From Deltaproteobacteria bacterium (GTDB lineage: Bacteria; Desulfobacterota; Binatia; UBA9968), in the NCBI GenBank assembly GCA_016183075.1, contig JACPFH010000193.1, positions 1 to 10,281 of the forward strand: a stretch of 10,281 bases of DNA, read 5' to 3'. A program made the position numbers and the translations under genes. This document shows, one piece after another, positions 1-6,470 of this stretch (positions are counted from its first letter, which is position 1; every line of letters begins with the position of its first letter). The notes beneath the pieces are model-generated. The model was not told the DNA's origin. It did no database searches and saw only the letters and a program-made list of their open reading frames with translations.

Positions 1-83
1 AGAAGCTCCTCGACTACCTCGGTACCCTGCTCGGTTCGGTAACGCTTTACGAGCGCAGAGGTATCCAGGTAGAAGACCGCCAT
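1..83 (-). CDS. PIN-domain ribonuclease toxin, VapC-like (5' part only)
   Basis: Only the first 27 codons are in the window; the gene continues beyond base 1. The N-terminus contains YLDTSALVKRY, the classic opening of a PIN domain, with Asp7 as the first metal-binding acidic residue. VapC toxins of this family are Mg-dependent RNases that cleave tRNA or rRNA and block translation. The ATG follows the antitoxin stop directly (TAA then ATG, no gap), an arrangement typical of translationally coupled antitoxin-toxin operons. The remaining acidic residues of the active site lie outside the window, so activity cannot be judged. A stand-alone PIN RNase is possible, but the upstream small gene argues for a toxin. 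Confidence 0.75.
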   Translation of the reverse strand, partial: MAVFYLDTSALVKRYRTEQGTEVVEEL

Positions 84-308
84 TTACCATCCAGCTTCCC
101 GCTCTTTCACGATAAGCTCTGTGAGCGACGTGCTCCCAAGCTCCTTGTCAACCTTATTGCGCAATTCCGCACGCGACATAACAGACTCCCCATAGCGTTG
201 CAGAACCCGATCCGCTGCCTTGCCGGCCTTTCTTACCTTGTCGGCGTAGGGCTTGCCATCAAGCTTGTAGGTATGAGTAACCCTTCTGGCTCTCTCGCTA
301 CGTGCCAT
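84..308 (-). CDS. Candidate antitoxin upstream of VapC-like toxin, family not recognised
   Basis: This 74-residue, highly charged protein ends immediately before the PIN-domain gene. By position it is expected to be the cognate antitoxin that binds the toxin and represses the operon. It does not show an obvious AbrB, ribbon-helix-helix (CopG/Arc) or Phd signature. The basic N-terminus (ARSERARRVTHTYKLDGK) could bind DNA. The C-terminal part (ELGSTSLTELIVKEREAGW) resembles the short acidic/hydrophobic tail with which VapB proteins block VapC active sites. The start is supported by an AGGAGG Shine-Dalgarno site (316-321) seven bases from the ATG. The role is inferred from context rather than from homology. 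Confidence 0.55.
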   Translation of the reverse strand: MARSERARRVTHTYKLDGKPYADKVRKAGKAADRVLQRYGESVMSRAELRNKVDKELGSTSLTELIVKEREAGW

Positions 309-340
309 ATAGCCACCTCCTGTATCTACCTATCAGCCTA

Positions 341-369
341 TAAATAGCTTACTCCGGCGATCCTGCCAA
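341..369 (-). promoter_or_regulatory. Sigma-70-type promoter for the toxin-antitoxin operon
   Basis: Read on the minus strand, TTGGCA (364-369) is followed after exactly 17 bases by TATTTA (341-346). This predicts a start near base 334 and a short leader with the AGGAGG site at 316-321. The AT-rich stretch around the -10, GCTATTTATAGGC, is a rough palindrome and could be the operator through which the antitoxin autorepresses. That operator role is inference. Confidence 0.5.
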
Positions 370-472
370 GCCGCAAAGAGGGCAGGGCCACGCTGGCCTT
401 CATCAACGGGTGCCAAATCCGAGCAGGAGCCAGAACGAAGCAGATGGGCCTTTTTCACCGGCCTGCCGGCGG

Positions 473-501
473 TTGACCCTGCTTTCCTTATACGCTATTC
501 A
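473..501 (+). promoter_or_regulatory. Predicted promoter of the F420 cluster, giving a near-leaderless cofG transcript
   Basis: TTGACC (473-478) and TATTCA (496-501) are separated by 17 bases. The predicted transcription start falls at about 507-509, on or next to the cofG ATG at 508. No Shine-Dalgarno sequence is evident before that ATG, which agrees with leaderless translation. A small GC-rich hairpin (CCGGC/GCCGG, 458-469) lies just upstream of the -35 and could be an operator. Confidence 0.45.
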
Positions 502-507
502 GCAAGG

Positions 508-1634
508 ATGGTGCGGACACTGCTCCGGGATTGTCTTCAAGGCAAGATGCTGACCGAAGAGGAAGCCGTTCGGCTGGCCTCTGCTCAGGGTGAGGAGTTC
601 GCCGCGCTTCTGGCTGCTGCCGCAGAGCTGCGCAACCGCCATAAGGGAAAGATCATAACCTTTTCGCCGAAAGTTTTTATTCCGCTGACCAATCTGTGCC
701 GCGACTTCTGCGGCTACTGCACGTTTCGCCGGGCGCCCGAGGAGGCCGGAGCCAAGACGCTGACGCTCGGCGAAGTGCTCCAGGTTGTACGCCGGGGAAA
801 GCAGCTTGGATGCACCGAGGTCCTTTTTAGCCTGGGCGACCGCCCTGAAGCCATTTATCCCGAGATGCGCGCCTTTCTAACTCAATTGGGCTTGCGGCGC
901 ACGCTCGACTATCTTTTCTTAGCATGCCGCGTCGTTTTGGAGGAAACCGGGCTCCTGCCTCATTCGAACCCCGGGCTGATGGGAAGAAAGGATCTTGAGT
1001 GCCTGAAAGAGGTGAATGCCAGCCTTGGTCTCATGTTGGAAAACGTTAGCGAGCGGCTGCTCCTCCCTTCGGGGCCTCACTTCTTGGCCCCGGACAAAAA
1101 GCCGGGGCTCCGGCTGCGGACCGTCGAGGAAGCCGGCAAACTGCGTATCCCTTTCACCACCGGCATCCTCATCGGGATCGGCGAGACTTGGGAGGAAAAG
1201 AAGTCATCATTCAGAATTTTAGGCAGAAGCCGGATATTCCCATGCATGACCAACCCGAGCCCTCGCTCGAGGAGATGCTCAAAACCATTGCGCTCGCGCG
1301 CCTGATCCTGGGAGGGGAGATGAACCTTCAGGCCCCGCCGAACCTGGCGCCCGAGACCTACCCGCTCTACCTTCAGGCGGGAATCAACGACTGGGGCGGC
1401 GTTTCTCCTCTCACCCGCGACTATATCAATCCGGAAGCGCCGTGGCCGGCGCTGGCGGCGCTCCGCCAGAAGACCGCGGAGGCCGGCTTTGGGCTCAGAG
1501 CGAGGCTTGCCGTTTATCCTGAATTCATCGCCCGCGCGGAAAAGTTCCTCTCTCCTTCTGTTTTGCCTTATGTGCAACGGCTCTCCGGCCACGACGGGCT
1601 TGTGCGCCCGGAGTCCTCCTGCTCGCTGCAATGA
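508..1634 (+). pseudogene. cofG: cofG, Fo synthase subunit 1 (7,8-didemethyl-8-hydroxy-5-deazariboflavin synthase), frameshifted by an internal deletion
   Basis: CofG is the radical SAM subunit that, with CofH, builds the deazaflavin chromophore Fo of coenzyme F420. The radical SAM cluster motif CX3CX2C is intact (Cys64, Cys68, Cys71 within TNLCRDFCGYC). Family landmarks follow: LLPHSNPGLM, NASLGLMLENVSERLL and GILIGIGETWEE. Reading frame 1 then loses homology after base ~1197, while the C-terminal half resumes in another frame from ~1200 with EVIIQNFRQKPDIPM and continues to the stop at 1632-1634. In intact CofG proteins roughly 18-19 residues separate ETWEE from EVIIQNF, and they are missing here. 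So about 55 bases (3n-2) appear deleted and the frame changes. Read as is, frame 1 ends at 1305 as a 265-residue truncated protein. It may be a true pseudogene or an assembly error; homology on both sides is otherwise excellent. Confidence 0.88.
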
Positions 1635-1680
1635 GCTTCTTCGGCATTGGCGGTGCCCGTAAGCCGTGAAGGGCCCCGGT

Positions 1681-2613
1681 ATGTTGGCGGTGCTTACCGG
1701 CGGAACCGGAGGGGCAAAGCTGATCCGGGGTTTAAGCCTGGAAGTGGAACCCCGGGACCTGGTGATTATTTGCAACACGGCGGACGATCTTGTCCTCTAT
1801 GGCCTTCACGTTTCACCGGATCTCGATACGATCACCTACACCCTCGCCGGCTTGGCCGACGAGGAAAAGGGGTGGGGCATCAAAGGGGATACGTTTGCCG
1901 TTCTTGAGCAGATGCGCGAATACGGTTGGCAGACGTGGTTTAGACTCGGGGATCGGGATCTGGGCACGCATCTTACGCGCTCGGCGTTTTTGCGCGAGGG
2001 GTCAAGCCTCTCCCAGGCGACCGATCGCATCCGAACGGCTCTCGGAGTGAAGGCTTCGATCTTGCCGATGTCCGATGACCGGGTCGAAACCAGGATCGTG
2101 ACGCCGAGAGGGGAGATTCCGTTTCAAGAATTTTTTGTCCGCGATCGCTGGTCGGATGAGATCGAGCGGGTCTATTTTGCGGGCGCGGAGCGCAGCCGGC
2201 CGGCTCCCGGCGTGATCGAGGCCATTCGCGGCGCGGCCGGCATCGTCGTTTGTCCGAGCAATCCGGTGACCAGCATCGGTCCCATTTTGGCGGTGCCTGG
2301 AGTAAGAGCGGCGCTGCGGGAAGTTGAAAGGCCGATCGTGGCAGTAAGCCCGGTGATCGGTGGCGTTGCCATCAGCGGTCCGGCCGCGAAGCTGATGGCG
2401 AGCGCAGGGATCGAAGTTTCAGCTTTTGGCGTGGCCAAAGCCTATGCGGACTTTATCGATACGGTTGTTGTGGCGCGCGAAGATGAAGGGCTTGGGGTGA
2501 GGATTGCCGGGCTCGGGCTCAGAGCGGTCGCAACGGACATCTTGATGAATAACCTGGCAGACAAGAGGCGGCTCGCGCACGAGGTTTTGGCATTGCTCGG
2601 TCCCATGTGTTAG
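1681..2613 (+). CDS. cofD: CofD/FbiA, 2-phospho-L-lactate (or phosphoenolpyruvate) transferase
   Basis: CofD transfers the phospho-acid moiety from a GDP-activated donor to Fo, giving F420-0 (or dehydro-F420-0 when the donor derives from PEP, as in mycobacterial FbiA). The 310-residue product begins with the family's nucleotide-binding loop, LTGGTGGAKLIRGL. It then shows CNTADDLVLYGLHVSPDLDT (residues 31-50, usually NTGDD), GWGIKGDT and the CPSNPVTSIGPILAVPG signature. I chose ATG 1681 because family members start directly at this first strand and because GAAGGG lies seven bases upstream; a GTG at 1666 in the same frame would add five residues. The gene follows cofG by 46 bases and precedes cofC closely. 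The sequence does not show which donor is used. Confidence 0.93.
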   Translation: MLAVLTGGTGGAKLIRGLSLEVEPRDLVIICNTADDLVLYGLHVSPDLDTITYTLAGLADEEKGWGIKGDTFAVLEQMREYGWQTWFRLGDRDLGTHLTRSAFLREGSSLSQATDRIRTALGVKASILPMSDDRVETRIVTPRGEIPFQEFFVRDRWSDEIERVYFAGAERSRPAPGVIEAIRGAAGIVVCPSNPVTSIGPILAVPGVRAALREVERPIVAVSPVIGGVAISGPAAKLMASAGIEVSAFGVAKAYADFIDTVVVAREDEGLGVRIAGLGLRAVATDILMNNLADKRRLAHEVLALLGPMC

Positions 2614-2641
2614 ACGGATGGTAGTTGGGGTTCGTGGGTTC

Positions 2642-3334
2642 ATGAAGGTCTCGGCGCTCATTCCGGTTAAAAGTTTCACTCAGGCGAAACAACGTCTGAC
2701 TCCGCTCTTGGGCGAAGGTGAGCGCGAGGTTTTGGCCGAGGCCATGCTCAGGGATGTTCTGGGCAGGGTGGTTCTGGCTCGCGGCCTAGAGGCGATCTAT
2801 GTGGTCACCGCAGACGAGCGGGTCTCTACGATCGCTGAGTCGCTTGGTGCGCGGGTGCTCCGCGAGAAGGGAGAGTGCGGCGAGACCGAGGCGGTGCAAT
2901 TCGCCCTGTGCGAGCTAAAACAGATGGGTGTTGCTGTGGTGCTCGTGATCCCCGCCGATATTCCGCTCGTGCGCACAAGCGACATCGAAGATCTGATCGC
3001 CCCCGCCTGGCGCGACCATAGCGGCGCTCCCTTTGTCGTTCTCGTGCCTTCTCATGACCGGCTCGGGACGAATGCCCTGCTCCTTTCGCCTCCGGACGTG
3101 ATCGGGCTTCGCTTCGGCTATGACAGCTTTTCTTACCATTTGCGCCAGGCGGCCGGCCGAGGAATTCCTTTCCAGGTGATGGAGAACGCGAGGATCGGTC
3201 TCGATATCGATGAGCCGTCGGATCTGGCGCGGTTCTTATCGGCAGGGGAGGCGGGCGGAGAGAGCTACGCCAGAGTGGCCCAAATGGGGTTGTTGGAGCC
3301 TTCACCCAACGCTTGGAAGCCGGGTAACTCATGA
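2642..3334 (+). CDS. cofC: CofC/FbiD, 2-phospho-L-lactate (or PEP) guanylyltransferase
   Basis: CofC condenses GTP with 2-phospholactate, or PEP in the FbiD type, to make the unstable donor used by CofD. The 230-residue protein has the expected nucleotidyltransferase landmarks. These are the N-terminal PVKSFTQAKQRL loop that grips GTP, VIPADIPL with a metal-binding Asp, GTNALLLSPP, FGYDSFSYH, and LDIDEPSDL near the C-terminus. Family members start at the first strand, so ATG 2642 is preferred. An in-frame ATG at 2618 lies only four bases after the cofD stop and would suit translational coupling, adding eight residues that do not look conserved. Neither start has a good Shine-Dalgarno site. 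The stop overlaps the next start as ATGA. Confidence 0.92.
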   Translation: MKVSALIPVKSFTQAKQRLTPLLGEGEREVLAEAMLRDVLGRVVLARGLEAIYVVTADERVSTIAESLGARVLREKGECGETEAVQFALCELKQMGVAVVLVIPADIPLVRTSDIEDLIAPAWRDHSGAPFVVLVPSHDRLGTNALLLSPPDVIGLRFGYDSFSYHLRQAAGRGIPFQVMENARIGLDIDEPSDLARFLSAGEAGGESYARVAQMGLLEPSPNAWKPGNS

Positions 3335-4086
3335 GCCGCATGACCGTGATCGGATTAGAAGGCCTGGGCGAGGTGAGGGCGGGGGACTCCATCGGCCGGC
3401 TTATCTGGGAGGCCTGGTCGCGGCAGGGCGAGTCGCTTCTGGAGGGTGATATCTTTGTCGTAGCGCATAAGATCGTTTCAAAGGCCGAAGGCCGGTTGAT
3501 CCGTCTGGCTGAAATCAATCCCTCCGCGCGTGCCTTGCAGATTGGGCAGGATCTCGGGAAGGATCCTGTTCTGCTGGAGGTGATCTTGCGGGAAAGCCGC
3601 CGCATCATCCGCATGGGAAGGAGCACGATCATCGTCGAGACCCATCACGGCTTTGTCTGTGCCAACGCCGGTGTGGATCTCTCCAATGTCGGCTTGGGCT
3701 ATGTCGCTCTTTTGCCCCAAGATCCGGATCAGTCCGCCAGCATGATTCGCGAGGAGATCACACGTCTTAGCGGGGTCGCGCCGGGCGTCATTATCAGCGA
3801 TAGCTTTGGCCGGCCCTGGCGTCTGGGTACCACGGATATCGCTGTTGGCGTTGCGGGTTTCAAGCCGCTCAAGGACTATCGCGGGGTGAGCGACCGTTAT
3901 GGTTACGAGCTCAAGGCGTCTGTGGCCGCGGTGGCCGATGAGCTTGCCGGAGCGGCGGAATTGGTGATGGGCAAGCGCGGCGAGGTGCCGGTCGTGCTGA
4001 TTCGCGGCTTCGAGGTTGAGGCGGGGGAGGGGTCGGCCCGGGAGCTGCTTAGGCCGGAAGCGGAGGATCTTTTTCGCAATTTTTGA
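3331..4086 (+). CDS. cofE: CofE, coenzyme F420-0:L-glutamate ligase
   Basis: CofE adds L-glutamate to F420-0 using GTP, producing the polyglutamylated cofactor tail. The 251-residue product matches a stand-alone CofE: GDIFVVAHKIVSKAEGR near residue 40, FVCANAGVDLSNV around residue 110, DSFGRPWRLGTTDIAVG around residue 160 and LKDYRGVSDRYGYEL. The C-terminal nitroreductase-like domain that mycobacterial FbiB carries is absent. The glutamate tail may therefore be short, or a separate FbiB-like enzyme may exist elsewhere. The start ATG overlaps the cofC stop (ATGA), indicating one transcript with coupled translation; a second in-frame ATG lies three codons in. Confidence 0.93.
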   Translation: MSRMTVIGLEGLGEVRAGDSIGRLIWEAWSRQGESLLEGDIFVVAHKIVSKAEGRLIRLAEINPSARALQIGQDLGKDPVLLEVILRESRRIIRMGRSTIIVETHHGFVCANAGVDLSNVGLGYVALLPQDPDQSASMIREEITRLSGVAPGVIISDSFGRPWRLGTTDIAVGVAGFKPLKDYRGVSDRYGYELKASVAAVADELAGAAELVMGKRGEVPVVLIRGFEVEAGEGSARELLRPEAEDLFRNF

Positions 4087-4133
4087 CCCTCACCCTTTCC
4101 CTCTCCCCGCCAGGGAGAGGGGAGGGAGAGGGT
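4087..4133 (+). repeat. GC-rich palindromic intergenic repeat
   Basis: A polypyrimidine arm is followed by its polypurine complement. CCCTCTCCC (4099-4107) pairs perfectly with GGGAGAGGG (4113-4121) around a five-base loop. An alternative outer pairing joins 4092-4102 with 4123-4133 with one mismatch. I recall similar CCCTCACCC...GGGAGAGGG units as scattered intergenic repeats in many bacterial genomes, but copy number here cannot be seen. There is no T run behind it, so it is not a standard terminator. It fills most of the 63-base gap between cofE and the next gene. Confidence 0.7.
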
Positions 4134-4149
4134 ATTGAGAGATAGGTAG

Positions 4150-4809
4150 ATGTCTGTGGAAAGAGAATTTGCGATCGCAATCGTCGGTGGAACGGGTAAT
4201 CTCGGCACGGCCCTGGCGCTACGTCTTGCCGCGCCGGGTGTCAAAGTCATCATCGGTTCGCGCGACCCGGAAAAGGCGCGCGCTGTCGTGGACTCCCTAA
4301 GACCCAGAATCGCCCACGGGATGATTGAAGGATACGCCAACCAGGAGGCGGTTCAGCAGGCCGAGTTCGTGGTCATTGCCGTGCCTTACGAGGGCCATGC
4401 CACCATGGTGGCCGCTCTGAAAGGACAGCTCGGCGGCAAGACCGTCATCGATGCGGTCGTTCCCCTCAACAAAGGCCGACCGTTTGTTCCGGCCGCCGGC
4501 TCCGCGCTCCGGGAGGCGCAAGAGATACTGGGAGGCGAGGCTCCGGTGATCGGGGCGCTTCATAATATCTCCGCGGTGGATCTCCAGGATCCCGCTTCGT
4601 CCCTGGGTGACGTGTTGGTGTGCGGCGATGATGCCGGGGCGAAAAAGAACGTCATGGAGCTTATCCGGCGGATCGGCGCCAGGACATTCGATGCCGGACC
4701 CGCTTCGCATGCCTACGTCATCGAGGGGCTGACCGGTGTGTTGATCTATCTCAATCGCAAGCACAAATCGAAGCATGCCAGCGTGAGGATTACCGGAATC
4801 GGCGAATAA
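4150..4809 (+). CDS. npdG: NADPH-dependent F420 reductase (F420H2:NADP+ oxidoreductase, Fno/NPDR family)
   Basis: The enzyme transfers hydride between NADP(H) and F420 and is the usual supplier of reduced F420 for F420H2-dependent reductases. The 219-residue protein matches the family in length. It starts with a Rossmann loop, IAIVGGTGNLGTALALRLA. GSRDPEKA follows, with Ser-Arg placed to recognise the 2'-phosphate of NADP. Further landmarks are FVVIAVPYEGH, VIDAVVPLNKG and the C-terminal VIEGLTGVLIYLNRKHKSKHASVRITG. It follows the F420 biosynthesis genes by 63 bases. The Shine-Dalgarno site (AGGTAG) is weak. With cofG broken it may depend on F420 made by another route, or the break may be an artefact. 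Confidence 0.92.
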   Translation: MSVEREFAIAIVGGTGNLGTALALRLAAPGVKVIIGSRDPEKARAVVDSLRPRIAHGMIEGYANQEAVQQAEFVVIAVPYEGHATMVAALKGQLGGKTVIDAVVPLNKGRPFVPAAGSALREAQEILGGEAPVIGALHNISAVDLQDPASSLGDVLVCGDDAGAKKNVMELIRRIGARTFDAGPASHAYVIEGLTGVLIYLNRKHKSKHASVRITGIGE

Positions 4810-4840
4810 GACAAAAAACCGCGTGGAAAGGAGAACTGCC

Positions 4841-5278
4841 ATGGGTTACACCGTTCGTTGGCCAGGCTGGATGGCTGCTCTTTTGTTGTGTTTTGCCCTG
4901 TGGGGGTTGGCCGCAGCCGCAGTTCGTGGTGCTCAACCCGTGGAAAAGGGCCGTCCGTCTCTCTTTTTGCCGGAGGAGCGCCGGATCATTCGCGAGTACT
5001 TCGCCGGCAGTTACGGTGCGCTTCCTCCTGGACTCGCGAAGCGGGGGGGCAGTCTTCCTCCAGGGCTTCAGAAACAGCTCCAAAAAAAAGGCAGGTTGCC
5101 GCCCGGCTTACAGAAACGCCTCGAGCCAATCCCTGCCGATCTCGAGGTCCGTCTGCCCAGAATCCCGGAGATCTGGGGACGCGTCATCCTGGGGCCACAC
5201 GTGATTCTTATCGACCGTCGCACCGCCCGAATTCTCGATATCATTGAGAATGTCATTGGGCTAGCGACGGAGCGCTGA
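4841..5278 (+). CDS. Secreted CigR/RcnB-like protein with LPPGL repeats
   Basis: The 145-residue product starts with a signal peptide or N-terminal anchor (hydrophobic residues about 10-28) and is probably periplasmic. The mature part carries three LPPGL units (residues 61-65, 72-76, 86-90) spaced by basic Lys/Gly-rich linkers. A short domain follows, with LEVRLPRIPEIWGRVILG and VILIDRRTARILDIIENV. This layout is that of the CigR family, related to the RcnB domain; Salmonella CigR is described as an anti-virulence regulator, but its role in environmental bacteria is unknown. ATG 4841 is chosen because AAAGGAG lies about nine bases upstream; a GTG at 4823 has no such support. The gene is 31 bases behind npdG and may be co-transcribed with it. 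Confidence 0.7.
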   Translation: MGYTVRWPGWMAALLLCFALWGLAAAAVRGAQPVEKGRPSLFLPEERRIIREYFAGSYGALPPGLAKRGGSLPPGLQKQLQKKGRLPPGLQKRLEPIPADLEVRLPRIPEIWGRVILGPHVILIDRRTARILDIIENVIGLATER

Positions 5279-5298
5279 GGGGGAACGGGTAAGGACCC

Positions 5299-5327
5299 TT
5301 GACAGGCCGCCGGCCTCGCAGTAGAGG
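5299..5327 (+). promoter_or_regulatory. Possible promoter upstream of the dienelactone hydrolase gene
   Basis: A perfect TTGACA (5299-5304) is followed after 17 bases by TAGAGG (5322-5327), a weak -10. The spacer contains the small palindrome GGCCGCCGGCC. This suggests that the hydrolase gene can be transcribed separately from the F420 block. Confidence 0.4.
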
Positions 5328-5387
5328 AAGCATATTTCGCTTAGTCGTTCCGGAAGTCTTACACGTTTCGTGGAAAGGAGGCTCAAG

Positions 5388-6128
5388 ATGGACATCCAAA
5401 CCAGCACGGTTCAAGTGAGCGGCGATGAGGGGAAAAAGATGGATCTTTTCATCGCGGCGCCGAGAGGAGACGGGAAAAGGCCAGCGCTGATCACAATCAT
5501 GGAGGTATTCGGCGTCAACGATCACATGAAAGATGTGACCGCGAGATTTGCCCGCGAAGGTTACGTGGGAGTGTGCCCGGATCTCTACTATCGCCTTGAG
5601 AAGCGGGTTGCGCCGAACAGCGACCTGCAGGGGGCCTTTGCGATGCGGGCCACGCTCTACGAGACCAAGATCGTCGAAGATCTCAACCGCGCGATCGCGC
5701 TCATCAAGGGCCGGGCCGATGTCAACCCGAACAAGATCGGGATCATCGGGTATTGTTTCGGCGGTCGCGTTTCTTGGCTGGGTGCGTGCCAGTGTCCCGG
5801 CATTACCGCCGCTTCCATTTACTATGGCGGCGGGATCGCCGGCGGAGAGCGGGGCGAGAAGAGCCCGGTTGAGCCGGTGGCGATGGCGAACAAGATCAAG
5901 GTCCCGCTCCAATGGGCCTGGGGTGATCAGGACCAGAGCATTTCGCAAGAAGCCAGAGAGAAAATTGAGGCGGCGCTGAAGGCGAACAAGGTCAATTACG
6001 AATGGCATCTGTACAAAGGCGCCGGCCACGCCTTTTTCTGCGACGACCGCCCGAGCTACCACGAAGCCTCGGCCAAGGACATTTGGCCGAAGACCCTGAG
6101 TTTCTTTGCCAAGCACCTGAAAAGCTAA
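5388..6128 (+). CDS. Dienelactone hydrolase family protein
   Basis: This 246-residue cytoplasmic alpha/beta hydrolase resembles carboxymethylenebutenolidase, which opens the dienelactone ring in chlorocatechol and related degradation routes. Many family members hydrolyse other lactones or esters. The catalytic Cys123 lies in the nucleophile elbow GYCFGG. Glu39 sits in MEVFG, equivalent to the residue that shields the nucleophile. The acid is in WGDQD (residues 178-182, most likely Asp182), and His214 is in GAGHAFF. Length and residue numbering are close to the classical enzyme. ATG 5388 has AAAGGAGG seven bases upstream and is preferred over GTG 5370. It stands alone, bounded by a possible promoter and a terminator; its substrate cannot be told from context. 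Confidence 0.9.
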   Translation: MDIQTSTVQVSGDEGKKMDLFIAAPRGDGKRPALITIMEVFGVNDHMKDVTARFAREGYVGVCPDLYYRLEKRVAPNSDLQGAFAMRATLYETKIVEDLNRAIALIKGRADVNPNKIGIIGYCFGGRVSWLGACQCPGITAASIYYGGGIAGGERGEKSPVEPVAMANKIKVPLQWAWGDQDQSISQEAREKIEAALKANKVNYEWHLYKGAGHAFFCDDRPSYHEASAKDIWPKTLSFFAKHLKS

Positions 6129-6149
6129 GGGGTTGGTCCTGCCAAAAAG

Positions 6150-6197
6150 CAAGCCCCGGAGGTTGCTCAGAGGGCGCCCTTTGGGGCTTGTTTTTTT
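6150..6197 (+). terminator. Rho-independent terminator after the dienelactone hydrolase gene
   Basis: CAAGCCCC (6150-6157) pairs perfectly with GGGGCTTG (6183-6190), followed at once by seven T residues (6191-6197). The loop is long (25 bases) and contains the palindrome AGGGCGCCCT (6171-6180). It ends transcription of the hydrolase unit. Confidence 0.75.
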
Positions 6198-6235
6198 GCG
6201 GGCAAGCACGTCGGCGGGTGGACTAAGCTCCCTCG

Positions 6236-6323
6236 GGGAGCGCGCTCTCGGCTGCGGCCGATGGGTTCATGCCATGAGTCGTGCCGTTTGTAATCGGACG
6301 TCCGCAGCCTCCCTCGCGCTCCC
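6236..6323. repeat. Imperfect 22-base inverted repeat in a gene-free stretch
   Basis: The left arm 6236-6257 begins GGGAGCGCG and ends GCTGCGG. The right arm 6302-6323 begins CCGCAGC and ends CGCGCTCCC, complementary at 16 of 22 positions in two perfect blocks. The arms enclose 44 bases. A smaller hairpin, GCTCCC/GGGAGC, sits at 6227-6241 and overlaps the left arm. Nothing else is recognisable in the roughly 270 bases between the terminator at 6197 and the sigma factor start. It could be a degenerate mobile repeat or a structured RNA. Confidence 0.5.
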
Positions 6324-6470
6324 TTCGGTCGCCCCCTCGGTTGCGGGCTAGCCCGGATTCCCTCGATTGGTAACTCACAAAATCTTGAGAGAAACCAGTC
6401 ATTTATGTCGTTCTTTTTTCGGATCGGGGTTAATATTTTCTCTTGGCTCTGTACCCGCTGGTCCACGAAG

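Noticed and set aside
1077..1778. 233-residue minus-strand open reading frame across the cofG break
   Set aside because: The plus strand carries clear CofG and CofD homology throughout; the minus-strand product is low-complexity and Arg-rich with no recognisable domain.
2826..3632. 268-residue minus-strand open reading frame
   Set aside because: It covers the cofC-cofE junction on the opposite strand. Its Arg/Ser/Pro-rich composition is that of antisense translation.
5253..6209. 318-residue minus-strand open reading frame
   Set aside because: It lies opposite the clear dienelactone hydrolase gene, shows no recognisable domain and has no ribosome site; it is an antisense shadow in GC-rich coding DNA.
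6386..6415. Autoregulated ECF promoter (GAAACC ... CGTT) before the sigma gene
   Set aside because: The spacing between the AAC-like and CGT-like elements is about 13 bases, too short for the usual ECF promoter architecture.
6405..6470. Longer start for the ECF sigma factor
   Set aside because: The extra 22 residues are hydrophobic/aromatic and unlike family N-termini, and no Shine-Dalgarno site precedes ATG 6405.
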